From Angelobacter sp036557225 (GTDB lineage: Bacteria; Acidobacteriota; Terriglobia; Terriglobales; Acidobacteriaceae): a stretch of 64,000 nt of DNA. The notes below the pieces were generated by a model. It was given only the letters and a program-made list of their open reading frames with translations. It did not search any database and was not told where the DNA came from. Location: the NCBI GenBank assembly GCA_036557225.1, contig DATBHX010000053.1, positions 49,416-113,415 of the forward strand, written 5' to 3'. A program made the position numbers and the translations under genes. This document shows positions 7,918 through 16,903 of this stretch, one piece after another; the first letter of the stretch is position 1, and the number at the start of each line of letters is the position of its first letter.

Positions 7918-8970
7918 ATGATTCACGGCCGAGTAATGAAGTTACTGATTGCGCTGGCGGCAGGAGCAGTGTCTTGCGGTCTGCAGGCACAGAGCTATAC
8001 GGTGCAGGACCTGGGAACACTGCGTCCGGGCAGCGCGGTGGTGCACGGCGTGAATGCAGCGGGCCAGGTGGTGGGGCAGTCGGGACGTCCGCATGGCGCC
8101 GAGACGCACGGGTTTTTCTGGCAGAAGCAGGGCGGCATTCGCGACATGGGAACGCTGGCCGGCGGCGACTACAGCGTTGCCTTTGACATCAATGATTCAG
8201 GGGTTGCCGTGGGCACGTCGAACACGGCTGAGAGCACGCATGCGTTTTCCTGGACGTCGAGCGGCGGCCTGCACGATCTGGGCACGCTGCCGGGTACCGA
8301 CGCGAGTGCAGCATCGGCGATCAACAATCAGGGGCAGATTGCCGGCTCATCCGGAGCGCATGCCGCGCTGTTCTCCCAAGGCGCCATTCAGGACCTTGGC
8401 ACGCTCGGCGGCCAGACGAGCGAAGCGCACGGGATCAACAATTCGGGGGCGGTAGTGGGTGTTTCCGATACGGCGTCAGGACCGCATGCGTTCCTGTGGC
8501 AAAACGGCGCCATGCAGGACCTGGGCGTTCTCTCCGGTGATACCAGCAGCCGCGCCGACCACATTAATGATAGTGGCATGGTTGTGGGGGCATCAGAAGG
8601 CAGTGGCGGTGTTCGAGCTTTCTTATGGACCAGCGCGGGCGGCATGCAATCGATAGGCTCGCTCTCCGGCAGCATCTATAGCGAAGCATTCGCGGTCAAT
8701 AACCTGGGGCAGGTGGTCGGACAGTCCACCAGCCCGCTGGGCAATCGCGCGTTTCTATGGACCAGCCAGGGCGGCTTGGTTGATTTGAATGAAGTAGTGA
8801 CGAACCTGCCTGGCGATACCATCCTGACCGGCGCTTTTTCCATTAACGATAAAGGGCAGATTGTGGCTTTTGGCCTGAAGAATCCCAACGTGAGCCATCA
8901 TGACGAGGTGAATGCCGATAGCCACGTTCATGCCGGCCCTTCGCGCATTTTCCTGCTCACGCCGCAATAG
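7918..8970 (+). CDS. Secreted HAF-repeat protein
   Basis: A protein of about 350 residues made almost wholly of HAF-type repeats: about seven units alternating 'GxxxDLGTL' with 'A..IN..G.VVG.S......HAF.W' (for example INNSGAVVGVSDTASGPHAF). These are predicted beta-propeller-like extracellular proteins of unknown function. ATG 7918 is chosen because the ggag at 7906-7909 is 8 bases upstream; ATGs at 7912 and 7936 are alternatives. A signal peptide (MKLLIALAAGAVSCGLQAQ) is clear. It sits 11 bases after the copper-radical-oxidase gene, so the two are probably one operon. Confidence 0.85.
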   Translation: MIHGRVMKLLIALAAGAVSCGLQAQSYTVQDLGTLRPGSAVVHGVNAAGQVVGQSGRPHGAETHGFFWQKQGGIRDMGTLAGGDYSVAFDINDSGVAVGTSNTAESTHAFSWTSSGGLHDLGTLPGTDASAASAINNQGQIAGSSGAHAALFSQGAIQDLGTLGGQTSEAHGINNSGAVVGVSDTASGPHAFLWQNGAMQDLGVLSGDTSSRADHINDSGMVVGASEGSGGVRAFLWTSAGGMQSIGSLSGSIYSEAFAVNNLGQVVGQSTSPLGNRAFLWTSQGGLVDLNEVVTNLPGDTILTGAFSINDKGQIVAFGLKNPNVSHHDEVNADSHVHAGPSRIFLLTPQ

Positions 8971-8984
8971 TTTGTCGCGCTATA

Positions 8985-9296
8985 ATGCCGCGCATGCTGG
9001 GCGGAAGAACCAACGAGCAGTGGATCGCACAATACGCAAGCAGCCATACCCATCCGGTGAACCGGATCTGCCATACCTTCGGCATCCCGCTGATCGTGCT
9101 CTCGGTTGCGCTCGGCGTGGTGTCAATCTTCGTCCATGGGCTGTGGATGTATGCTGCCGGGCTGTTTGTCTTTGGCTGGATTCTGCAGTTTATTGGCCAT
9201 GCGTTTGAACGCAAAGAGCCGGAGTTCTTCCACGACTGGCGCTTCCTCCTGGTGGGCATGCGCTGGTGGTGGGCCAAGATGCGTGGCAAAGCCTGA
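8985..9296 (+). CDS. DUF962/Mpo1-like small membrane protein
   Basis: 103-residue protein matching the DUF962 (YGL010w/Mpo1-like) family. The N-terminus carries the typical WIAQYASSHTHPVNRICHTFGIPL, whose conserved His residues match the HPxN motif; two hydrophobic segments follow (about 33-50 and 53-70), then GHAFERKEPEFFHDWRFLL. In yeast the Mpo1 relative is an Fe2+-dependent dioxygenase of alpha-oxidation of 2-hydroxy fatty acids; that role here is only an inference. It starts 14 bases after the HAF gene. Confidence 0.88.
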   Translation: MPRMLGGRTNEQWIAQYASSHTHPVNRICHTFGIPLIVLSVALGVVSIFVHGLWMYAAGLFVFGWILQFIGHAFERKEPEFFHDWRFLLVGMRWWWAKMRGKA

Positions 9297-9474
9297 AGTC
9301 TGACGGTTTGAATTCATCGCTGGCGCGATGAACGTCTGCCTAAAAGCCCGCGCCCCGCTACGGCGGGACTCTAGACGCTGATACCGCCAATGGTCCAGCT
9401 TTCTTCGAAACTGACCCATTGACCGCAAGATTCGGAGCGGCAAATTTCTGAACAATGTGTATATAAGAAGGTAG

Positions 9475-10362
9475 ATGGCGTCACCACACTACCTATCGCT
9501 GCCGGTGCAGCTTCCGTTTGATTGGGAAGCACTGCTGGCCTTTCTGCGAGCTCGCGCAACGCCTGACGTGGAGAAGGTCACGGATACTGCCTATGAGCGG
9601 ACGATCGAGAGCCTGGGTCGGCCAAAGACCCTCCGTGTGACCTACGACCGGGCGGGCGCTCGTTTGCGCCTTGAGATTTCGTCGCGCGTGAATACAGTTC
9701 AGTTGGATGAGCTTCGGATGCGCGTGCAGCAGATCTTTAAAGCGGAAATCGAGACCGGCCCAATCGAGAGATTCCTCAGCCGCAGCTCAACGTTCGCGGC
9801 GATCGTAGGGAATCAGCCGGGATTACGGGTGCCCGGCGGCTGGTGCGCTTTTGAGATCGCGGCACGGGCGGTGCTTGGACAACAAATCTCAGTACCTGCC
9901 GCCACCACGCTGATGGGCCGCCTGGTGCGGCTGGCGGGAACCGAGCTGAGCGAGTACGCATGGCTCTTTCCCTCGGCCGAGCAGGTACTGCGTGCCGATT
10001 TGAGCCGGCTTGGAGTTCCAGGGCAGCGTCGAGAGACGCTGAAAGGGCTGGCGGCATACTTCGCGGAGCAAGGCGATTCGTGCGTCGCTCAGCCGGACGC
10101 GCGCGATAAATTGCTCGCGCTTAAGGGAATCGGGAAGTGGACTGCGGGCTACATCCTGATGCGTACCAGCCCTGACCACGATCACTGGCCCGAAGGCGAC
10201 TTGGTTCTGCGCAAAGCACTGAGCCATGGAAAAGCGCAGATCAATGCCGCAGGACTCGAACGAATATTTCGTCAGTGGAGCCCGTATCGCGGCTACGCGA
10301 CGATCCATCTATGGAGAGGTTATGGCAACAGCAAAAATTCCAACGCCAATCGTGACAAATGA
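9475..10362 (+). CDS. AlkA-type DNA-3-methyladenine glycosylase II
   Basis: Base-excision-repair glycosylase of the HhH-GPD superfamily, 295 residues. An AlkA N-terminal domain (1-110) precedes the HhH-GPD region, whose signs are ARAVLGQQISVPAA (130-143), the hairpin-helix-hairpin LLALKGIGKWTAGYIL (213-228) and the catalytic Asp242 in WPEGDLVLRKAL. The start at 9475 follows gaaggtag. Its last 41 bases overlap the 2OG-Fe(II) oxygenase gene, so the two are translationally coupled. Excision of N3-alkylpurines is the expected activity. Confidence 0.92.
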   Translation: MASPHYLSLPVQLPFDWEALLAFLRARATPDVEKVTDTAYERTIESLGRPKTLRVTYDRAGARLRLEISSRVNTVQLDELRMRVQQIFKAEIETGPIERFLSRSSTFAAIVGNQPGLRVPGGWCAFEIAARAVLGQQISVPAATTLMGRLVRLAGTELSEYAWLFPSAEQVLRADLSRLGVPGQRRETLKGLAAYFAEQGDSCVAQPDARDKLLALKGIGKWTAGYILMRTSPDHDHWPEGDLVLRKALSHGKAQINAAGLERIFRQWSPYRGYATIHLWRGYGNSKNSNANRDK

Positions 10363-11065
10363 GATCCCGCGCCGGATCGAAGCGCTCGACTGGCCCCAGA
10401 TCGAGGCAAGTCTGCACTCTTCAGGATGGGCAAGGACCGGGCCGGTTTTGACCGCGGAAGAGTGTCGCGCTCTGCGCGAACTGTATGCCGGCGAGCAGCT
10501 ATTCCGCAGCCGGATTGTGATGGAGCGCTATCGCTTCGGGCTGGGTGAGTATAAATACTTTGCTTATCCTCTGCCGCAGATAGTGAGCGATTTACGCGAA
10601 TCTCTTTACCCGCATCTGGCCAACGTAGCCAATGAGTGGGCCGTCAGCCTTGGAGACACGGTGACATATCAGGGTGCTCACCGGGATTTCATCAAGCACT
10701 GCCATGCGCGCGGGCAGAAACGCCCCACGCCGCTGATGCTGCGCTACGAACGTGGCGGCTACAACTGCCTGCATCAGGACCTTTACGGCGAAGTCTATTT
10801 TCCTCTGCAAACGGTTTTTATGCTGGACCGGCCAAGCGTGGATTTCGAAGGCGGCGAGTTTGTTCTGGTGGAGCAGCGTCCGCGGGCGCAGTCGGCGGCG
10901 CAGGTGATCGCGCCGCAGCAGGGAGAAGGTGTGATCTTTACCACGCGCTGGCGACCGGTGCAGGGATCGCGTGGACATTATCGCGTGAACATCAAACATG
11001 GCGTAAGCCCCGTGAGCAGCGGAGTGCGGCACACGCTGGGAATCGTGTACCACGATGCGGAGTAA
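10322..11065 (+). CDS. 2OG-Fe(II) oxygenase, overlapping alkA
   Basis: 247-residue cytoplasmic non-haem iron dioxygenase. The iron facial triad is visible as His151-x-Asp153 (NCLHQDLYGE) and His226 (VNIKHGVS), with Arg236 (VRHTLGIVYHD) placed to hold 2-oxoglutarate. ATG 10322 is chosen because ggagagg lies directly upstream; the longer frame is only alkA read out of frame. Overlap with alkA by 41 bases suggests a joint role in alkylation damage, perhaps oxidative demethylation, although the sequence is not AlkB proper and other hydroxylation substrates are possible. Confidence 0.88.
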   Translation: MATAKIPTPIVTNEIPRRIEALDWPQIEASLHSSGWARTGPVLTAEECRALRELYAGEQLFRSRIVMERYRFGLGEYKYFAYPLPQIVSDLRESLYPHLANVANEWAVSLGDTVTYQGAHRDFIKHCHARGQKRPTPLMLRYERGGYNCLHQDLYGEVYFPLQTVFMLDRPSVDFEGGEFVLVEQRPRAQSAAQVIAPQQGEGVIFTTRWRPVQGSRGHYRVNIKHGVSPVSSGVRHTLGIVYHDAE

Positions 11066-11090
11066 ATGTAGATATTATTCAGTCCAAGCG

Positions 11091-11897
11091 CTACTGGCGC
11101 ATTGGACTGACCCGCCCTCCAGAACCTGCGAATGGCACCGCAGGCTGTTTCTGAGCGCTCACGTCCACGATAGCTCCCTGAACGCTGAAAGGTGCAGCCT
11201 CAACACTTACAGTAACGTTGATTGCAGCGACCGGCAGCTTGAGTTTGAGCGCCAGAGATTGTTGGTCGCGAATATTGACGATGCCGTCAAACGTACGAAA
11301 GCCCGGCGATCGGACGACCACTTTGTATTTTCCAGCCGCCAGACCAGCCTGGCTCCAGATTCCCGAGGCGTCTGTGGCGCCAACGAATATTCTGTAGTTG
11401 TCAGATTGCCTCTTCAGAGTGACTTCCGCTTTCTGAATCACGGCGCCTTCCTGGTCCATGACGGTCAGATTGATTCCTGATTCTTTTTCCTTTTGGGGCG
11501 TCGACTGGCATTCGCACACGATCTTTTCTTTAGGTTTACCTTTGGCAAACGCCAGGCCAACACTCATGATCGCCGTCAAGAATGCTGCGGCTGCCCGTGA
11601 GGCCTTTCTGGCCATAGCACGCATACTCCACGGACAATCCTGGGTAATCAGTGTCCCGTCAGCGCGGCGGTAAAAGCGGGCGCAGAGTCGCTGTCCGCTG
11701 TGGCCAGCAATCAGCTTTGCGGCTTCATGCTCTGTCATGGCGGAGAGGTTATAGACATTCAGGTTGCAATCCGAGCAATGGCGAACCCGCTCGTCGCCGA
11801 TCATCTTTGACCAGTCAGCGGGGCAAGGAGAGGCGATGTGGATCCGGCTGAGCGGCCCCGGCGAGGCGCCCTTGCGTGAGAAGCGTGGAAAACTCAT
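11091..11897 (-). CDS. Cys-rich N-terminal module + membrane segment + carboxypeptidase-regulatory-like domain
   Basis: A protein of about 268 residues with three parts. The N-terminal 90 residues (IASPCPADWSKM, RVRHCSDCNLNVYNLSAMT, RLCARFYRRADGT, TQDCP) hold five Cys and look like a small metal-binding module seen in many acidobacterial proteins. A hydrophobic segment follows (about 98-115, AAAAFLTAIMSVGLAFA). After a charged stretch comes a carboxypeptidase-regulatory-like beta domain (INLTVMDQEGAVIQKAEVTL, ATDASGIWSQAGLAAGKYKV). The start at 11897 (MSFPRFSRKG) is preferred; 65 upstream in-frame residues have no family character. Topology suggests a cytoplasmic Cys module and an exported beta domain. 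Function unknown. Confidence 0.8.
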   Translation of the reverse strand: MSFPRFSRKGASPGPLSRIHIASPCPADWSKMIGDERVRHCSDCNLNVYNLSAMTEHEAAKLIAGHSGQRLCARFYRRADGTLITQDCPWSMRAMARKASRAAAAFLTAIMSVGLAFAKGKPKEKIVCECQSTPQKEKESGINLTVMDQEGAVIQKAEVTLKRQSDNYRIFVGATDASGIWSQAGLAAGKYKVVVRSPGFRTFDGIVNIRDQQSLALKLKLPVAAINVTVSVEAAPFSVQGAIVDVSAQKQPAVPFAGSGGRVSPMRQ

Positions 11898-12082
11898 GAG
11901 ATGCCCCCGGTATGTAGTTTGAACGAGCAGCACAAGCAAGCTTGCACAGAATCTTTCCAGAAATCCCGGGGTCGGACATTGAATATGCGGGCATAAGAGG
12001 AGTATGGTTGGGGAAAGTTTGTAGAACCTACCGCCCGCAGTGACGGTACAACTTTCAACCCTCAACGAAAGGAGTACCTTGT

Positions 12083-12406
12083 ATGTTCGCACGAATTGTA
12101 GAAATCACCAGCAAAGCGGGGAAAGCTAAAGATGTAGCTCGTATCGTCGGCGGAAACGTGCTTACGATTCTCAAGAGCCAGGATGGTTTTCTGGACGAGA
12201 TCACCCTGGTTTCCAATCAGGAACCCAATCGCGTGATTGGCATCAGTTTCTGGCAGACGGAACAGGATGCCGCGAAATATCACCGGGAGCAGTTTGCCAA
12301 CGTGACAGAGAAAATCCGCAGCGTGATCGAAGGTACGCCACAGGTGCGCACCTTTAGCGTTGAGCAATCCACGGCCCACAACATTGCTGTGGAAAGAGCA
12401 GCTTAG
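12083..12406 (+). CDS. Antibiotic-biosynthesis-monooxygenase (ABM)-like small protein
   Basis: 107-residue protein with the dimeric alpha/beta-barrel (ferredoxin-like) pattern of ABM-domain proteins: FARIVEITSKAGKAKDVARI, then SQDGFLDEITLVSN and VIGISFWQTEQDAAKYH. Start ATG 12083 follows aaaggag at a 10-base spacing. Such proteins include haem-degrading and quinone monooxygenases as well as many with no known substrate. A strong terminator follows. Diverges from the Cys-module gene upstream. Confidence 0.8.
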   Translation: MFARIVEITSKAGKAKDVARIVGGNVLTILKSQDGFLDEITLVSNQEPNRVIGISFWQTEQDAAKYHREQFANVTEKIRSVIEGTPQVRTFSVEQSTAHNIAVERAA

Positions 12407-12426
12407 ACAAGACACAAGCCAGGGAA

Positions 12427-12454
12427 ATGCGGGCTGGAAAGGCCCGCATTTTTT
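12427..12454 (+). terminator. Intrinsic terminator after the ABM-like gene
   Basis: ATGCGGGC-tggaaag-GCCCGCAT stem (12427-12434 with 12442-12449) followed by a T run. It also sits just past the end of the convergent gene at 12458 and may serve both. Confidence 0.85.
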
Positions 12455-12457
12455 GGT

Positions 12458-13501
12458 TCACGGCTTATGCGTCGCCTTGGCCGCTGGCCCGCTTCGCTTC
12501 AACTTGTTGTAGTCCATCATGAATACGCGCAAGCCGAAGGATGGCGTGATCTGGGTGTGGCCGGCAACCAGCTGTTCCTTGTAATGGTCGAAGTAGAAAT
12601 CGAACGGGTCCTGGGGATTGGGGTCGATGATCACCATGTCAGTATCGTTCATCACCAGCTTCCCGAACTGCAGGCGATTGCCGCGATAGGCCATGTAGTT
12701 GCGCGCCGAGACCTGCTCCCATTTCTGCTTTTTCGGATCACCGAAGACCTGCACGATGGTGTTGGATTCAAGGCGAATGGCGGTGACATGGCCGGTGATT
12801 CGCGGGGGCGGAAGAATTTCGCCAGGGTCGAGAATGAGATCGTCTTTTTCCGCCTGCACGCCCTTGACCTTGCCGGACTTGATGAGATCGGCGATATCGA
12901 GACCGAACAAGTCCATCATCCCTTTCACCGGAAGGTGCGCTGCTCTGATCTTTTCCGCATGCAGCCTGATCTTGCCGTCCGGCGTAGCGCTGAGCTGGCC
13001 TTCAGTTTCAAAAGTGATATCGCCCTTCTGGTGCAGCTTGCCCTTGATCTTGAGTTGGCCCTTCTCAATGGTGATAGACAGATCCTTGAGCGGCGCATCT
13101 TTCGCGGAGAACACGTTGCTGTTGAGCACGTTCGCCAGCGACTGTGGGTCCATGGCGATCTCGGCCGCAGCGATCTGCAGGGTGAAGGATTTCTTGTCGT
13201 CGAAAATAGGCATCTGGCCTGCAGTGCTTGGGAGCAGGGCGCCGGCCACATCACGCAGGTGGACCGCGATATTGTCAGCATAGTGATACAGCACGTTGTG
13301 CATCTGCACCTGGACAGCGCCGTCATTTTCGCGGGGTTGAGCGGCCTGTTGGTCGGGTTTCTGCGCGGCAACAGGGACCGCAAGCATGGTGGCGCAAAAT
13401 ATCGAAACTAGAGCGTTCTTGAATACAGAGAAAAAAGAGAGCACGCGAATTGGAATCAGAAAAGCCGGTTTAGGTTGGAAGGGCGGGTGTGATTTCAGCA
13501 A
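12458..13501 (-). CDS. Secreted/periplasmic hypothetical protein
   Basis: 347-residue protein of unknown family. A hydrophobic export signal is present (about residues 20-46, VFKNALVSIFCATMLAVPVAAQ); its long charged lead may mean that an internal Met is the true start. The mature part has many beta-strand-like repeats of the form 'LKIKGKLHQKGDITFETEGQ', reminiscent of proteins with LptA/AsmA-like or lipid-transport barrels, and a C-terminus rich in aromatic and acidic residues (DPNPQDPFDFYFDHYKEQ). No catalytic motif is seen. Convergent with the ABM-like gene. Confidence 0.78.
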   Translation of the reverse strand: MLKSHPPFQPKPAFLIPIRVLSFFSVFKNALVSIFCATMLAVPVAAQKPDQQAAQPRENDGAVQVQMHNVLYHYADNIAVHLRDVAGALLPSTAGQMPIFDDKKSFTLQIAAAEIAMDPQSLANVLNSNVFSAKDAPLKDLSITIEKGQLKIKGKLHQKGDITFETEGQLSATPDGKIRLHAEKIRAAHLPVKGMMDLFGLDIADLIKSGKVKGVQAEKDDLILDPGEILPPPRITGHVTAIRLESNTIVQVFGDPKKQKWEQVSARNYMAYRGNRLQFGKLVMNDTDMVIIDPNPQDPFDFYFDHYKEQLVAGHTQITPSFGLRVFMMDYNKLKRSGPAAKATHKP

Positions 13502-13584
13502 ACAATCGAGGATCCTTCAGATAGAAAGCTGCCCGAAGGGCTCATATTCAGTCAAAGGATCAGGAAGAATCAAGGAGACGTAGA

Positions 13585-14463
13585 ATGCAAAGATTCGAAC
13601 TGCTCCGCTGGCGAAGTTTGATGGCTTACTTGCTTCTTGCTTGTGCACTGAGCGCCCCCAGCAAATCTGCTGATCACCCCGACTACTCGAAAATGCCAGT
13701 CAGCCAACTCATCGATGAGTTGATGCAGATCGATGGGCAAACACCGGGAGTCAACAGCGCTGCCGTCTATGACGGATTCATAGGAGGCGATAAGCCAAGT
13801 TCATTCACAATGGGTGTGCTGGGAGTCGCTCCTCCTATAGTTCCGCCGCAGATGCATGAGCTGGTGCGGCGCGGTCCGCTGGCCTTGCCGGAGTTGATCA
13901 AGCATTTGGATGACAAGAGGCCAACGAGGCTGGAAGTGGGAAATAAACTTCCCCGTTCAGAGCATCCACAAGTGGGCGTGGACTTCTTCATGTTCAGCTA
14001 CTTCAGTGATGAATATGACCCTCGCTTGCGCGACTTCGAAGCAAAGAGCAGGCCGGAGCCGATGCAAAAAAACTTCACAGGCAGGTACACGGTGAAGGTG
14101 GCGGATGTCTGCTTCATGCTGATTGGGCAGATTGTGAGCCGTCACTTCGTCGCGGTGCGCTATCAGCCGAGCGCAGGATTAGTGGTGAACTCCCCTATTG
14201 AAGCGCCGGCGCTTGCGGAAAAGATAAGAAGCGACTGGGGAAATGCAGATGCGGAGGCGGTTAAGGCATCTCTTCTGCGGGATATCCGCTCCGTTGATCC
14301 AGCAAACGACAAATCCGTATATGTACTATTCGTTGCCAATGCGGCCATGGAAAGATTAAGGCTGTATTTTCCTGACACCTACAACACGCTTCAGGGAGAT
14401 GACCTGAAAAAGAGAAGAGAATTCGAGAAGGAAGAGGAAAAGCGGCAGTCGCTCAAGAACTGA
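13585..14463 (+). CDS. Secreted hypothetical protein
   Basis: 292-residue protein starting at ATG 13585 after aaggaga. An export signal (SLMAYLLLACALSAPSKSA) is visible. The body has features of secreted HEAT/TPR-like or helical proteins (QLIDELMQIDGQTPG, HELVRRGPLALPELIKHLDD) but no family I can name, and it ends in a charged Lys/Glu-rich tail. It precedes mmsA by about 95 bases on the same strand; linkage is uncertain. Confidence 0.8.
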   Translation: MQRFELLRWRSLMAYLLLACALSAPSKSADHPDYSKMPVSQLIDELMQIDGQTPGVNSAAVYDGFIGGDKPSSFTMGVLGVAPPIVPPQMHELVRRGPLALPELIKHLDDKRPTRLEVGNKLPRSEHPQVGVDFFMFSYFSDEYDPRLRDFEAKSRPEPMQKNFTGRYTVKVADVCFMLIGQIVSRHFVAVRYQPSAGLVVNSPIEAPALAEKIRSDWGNADAEAVKASLLRDIRSVDPANDKSVYVLFVANAAMERLRLYFPDTYNTLQGDDLKKRREFEKEEEKRQSLKN

Positions 14464-14557
14464 TCCTGTTCAACCCGGACCTCCTCGATACGGCCTGGCA
14501 GGCACGGCTTTCTTGCCCGGGCAGTGTAAAATTTATGAATACCTGAGTGAGGTCCGC

Positions 14558-16030
14558 ATGACGCCGACAGCAACTGCCGTGGAATTGAAGCCCTGCCCGC
14601 TGTATATCAATGGAAAGCCTGTAATCTCGACTGGCCCGAAAGATGTCCAGCACAATCCTGCGACCGGAGAGCCTGTCGCTGAGGTTCCACGCTGCACGCC
14701 GGAGGAGATTTCGGCCGCTGTGGAAGCGGCGCACAAGGCGTTCCCGGCCTGGAGCAAGACCCCGGTGGTGCAGCGTTGCAAGGTATTGTTTAAGTTCCGC
14801 GAGCTGCTGGAAAAACATTCGGCGGAGATGGTGGCGCTGATCACGGAAGAGAATGGCAAGACCAGGGAAGAGGCGCAGGGATCGTTTGATCGCGGCATTG
14901 AGTGCATTGAATTTGCCTGCGGCGCGCCGACATTAATGATGGGCGATACGGTGGACCGCGTGGGCACGGCGGTGGACAGCTGGTCGACGCGCTACCCCGT
15001 GGGCGTATGCGTGGGCATCACGCCGTTCAACTTCCCATTCATGGTGCCGCTGTGGATGTTTCCCATGGCGATTGCCTGCGGGAATACATTTGTGCTGAAG
15101 CCTTCTGACAAGGTCCCGCGCACTGCCGCGCGCATGGTGGAGCTGGCCCATGAGGCGGGTATGCCGCCGGGAGTTCTGAACCTGGTGCACGGCGCCAAGA
15201 GCACGGTGGACCAGCTGTTAACGGATCCACGGGTACGTGCGGTTTCTTTTGTGGGCTCGAGCGCGGTGGCGAAATATATCTACCAGACGGCAGCGAACAA
15301 TGGAAAGCGTGTGCAAGCGCTGGGCGGGGCCAAAAACCACTCCGTGGTGCTACCCGATGCCGATATCAAATCGACCGTGGCGGCGGTGATGGGATCTTCG
15401 TTCGGCTGTGCCGGCGAACGCTGCCTGGCGACTAGCGTGGTGATCGCTGTGGGCGAAGTTGCCGATCCGCTGGTGAAAGAGCTGGTGAACGCCGCGGACC
15501 ATCTCACGGTCGGCAACGGCTGTGAGGCCAAGACCGGCATGGGCCCGGTGATTACCGACGAAGCAAAGAAGCGAATCCTGGGCTACATCGAGCTGGGTGA
15601 AAAGGAAGGCGCAACGCTGGCGCGCGATGGACGCAAAGATCCGGTATGCAGTGGCAATGGTTATTTTGTCGGGCCGACAATTCTGGACAAAGTAAATCCC
15701 GAGTCGCGCGTGGCGAAGGAAGAGATTTTTGGGCCGGTGCTCTCGGTAGTCCGCGTGAAAAGCCTGCAGGAAGCGATTGACGTTGTCAGCCGGTCCGAGT
15801 ACGGCAATGCAGCTTCAGTGTTTACGCGTTCCGGCGGCGCGGCACGGCAATTCACGCAGAACGTAACGGCCGGAATGGTCGGCATCAATGTGGGCGTGCC
15901 GGCTCCGGTGGCATTTTTCCCCTTCTCCGGCTGGAAGAATTCGTTCTTCGGCGACTTGCATGCCCTGGGCAAAGACGGGGTCAACTTCTATACCGAAACG
16001 AAAGTAGTCACTTGCCGCTGGCCGGAGTAG
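14558..16030 (+). CDS. mmsA: Methylmalonate-semialdehyde dehydrogenase (CoA-acylating)
   Basis: NAD-dependent aldehyde dehydrogenase of the MMSDH subfamily, 490 residues. It converts (S)-methylmalonate semialdehyde or malonate semialdehyde to propionyl- or acetyl-CoA in valine, inositol or pyrimidine breakdown. Family signs are GITPFNFPFMVPLWMFPMAI, NLVHGAKSTVDQLL, VQALGGAKNHSVVLPDAD and the catalytic Cys (codon at 15422) in CAGERCLATS. ATG 14558 follows gtgagg; an upstream in-frame ATG at 14513 is less likely. The class III aminotransferase at 19927-21246 could supply a beta-amino-acid-derived semialdehyde. Confidence 0.93.
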   Translation: MTPTATAVELKPCPLYINGKPVISTGPKDVQHNPATGEPVAEVPRCTPEEISAAVEAAHKAFPAWSKTPVVQRCKVLFKFRELLEKHSAEMVALITEENGKTREEAQGSFDRGIECIEFACGAPTLMMGDTVDRVGTAVDSWSTRYPVGVCVGITPFNFPFMVPLWMFPMAIACGNTFVLKPSDKVPRTAARMVELAHEAGMPPGVLNLVHGAKSTVDQLLTDPRVRAVSFVGSSAVAKYIYQTAANNGKRVQALGGAKNHSVVLPDADIKSTVAAVMGSSFGCAGERCLATSVVIAVGEVADPLVKELVNAADHLTVGNGCEAKTGMGPVITDEAKKRILGYIELGEKEGATLARDGRKDPVCSGNGYFVGPTILDKVNPESRVAKEEIFGPVLSVVRVKSLQEAIDVVSRSEYGNAASVFTRSGGAARQFTQNVTAGMVGINVGVPAPVAFFPFSGWKNSFFGDLHALGKDGVNFYTETKVVTCRWPE

Positions 16031-16056
16031 AGGAGGCACGGCAGCGTCCGCTGCCC

Positions 16057-16896
16057 ATGGAGCGCCTGCTGGCGCGAGTATTGCCGGCGCGAGCCGCCGA
16101 CCATCTCAGCGAGTTCCTGGTGTTTGGAGCCAAAGAGGTGGCCTCGTGCGTGTTTGCCGGTACGTTTCTTTTCCTGCTGGCGATTTCAAGCCACGTTAGG
16201 ATACCTGGCCTGGCGCGCTACGATTTCCTCTTCCTGAGCGCGATTGCGATCCAAGTTGTGCTGGTTGCTGCGCGCCTCGAGAACTGGCGCGAGGTTGCAG
16301 TCCTTTCGTTATTCCATGTGATCGGGATGGGTCTGGAGCTTTACAAGACCTCGCCCGCCGTCAGGTCATGGAGTTATCCGGAACACGCTTTTTTCCACTT
16401 GCGGACGGTACCGCTCTACAGCGGCTTCATGTACGCTTCGGTGGCCAGCTACATCATGCAGGCCTGGCGGCACTTTAACCTGCGCATTACCAGCTTCCCC
16501 AGTTTCTGGATGGCTGTGACGTTGTGCGCGGCCATCTACGTCAACTTTTTTACCAACCACTACCTGCCGGACATCCGCTGGTTTCTTTTTGCTGCGGTTG
16601 TCGGGTTGTTCTGGAAGACTCGCGTTCACTTCACCACGCTGCGCGTGGAACGCAAGATGCCTCTGGTGCTTTCATTCTTACTGATCGGGTTTTTTATCTG
16701 GATTGCCGAGAACATCGGCACTTTTTTCGGCGCATGGGTTTATCCGAATCAGGCGCGACAATGGGCGATTGTAGGGCCGGCAAAGATCAGCTCATGGACG
16801 CTGCTGGTGATCATCAGCTTCATCATTGTGGCAGCATTGAAGGAAATCTTCCCCAAGAGGCAAACGGCCCCGAGCGTCTCGTCGAACGCAGAGTAA
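16057..16896 (+). CDS. DUF817 integral membrane protein
   Basis: A membrane protein of about 280 residues with roughly seven to eight hydrophobic segments, matching the DUF817 (YoaT-like) family (FLVFGAKEVASCVFAG, FHLRTVPLYSGFMYASVASYI, WIAENIGTFFGAW). Function is unknown. ATG 16057 is chosen; a TTG at 16012 would overlap the mmsA end by 19 bases and is an alternative. Convergent with the methyltransferase gene eight bases downstream. Confidence 0.85.
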   Translation: MERLLARVLPARAADHLSEFLVFGAKEVASCVFAGTFLFLLAISSHVRIPGLARYDFLFLSAIAIQVVLVAARLENWREVAVLSLFHVIGMGLELYKTSPAVRSWSYPEHAFFHLRTVPLYSGFMYASVASYIMQAWRHFNLRITSFPSFWMAVTLCAAIYVNFFTNHYLPDIRWFLFAAVVGLFWKTRVHFTTLRVERKMPLVLSFLLIGFFIWIAENIGTFFGAWVYPNQARQWAIVGPAKISSWTLLVIISFIIVAALKEIFPKRQTAPSVSSNAE

Positions 16897-16903
16897 GGCG
16901 GGC

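Noticed and set aside
10226..10321. Upstream extension of the 2OG-Fe(II) oxygenase
   Set aside because: These codons are the alkA sequence in another frame, and a good ribosome site precedes ATG 10322.
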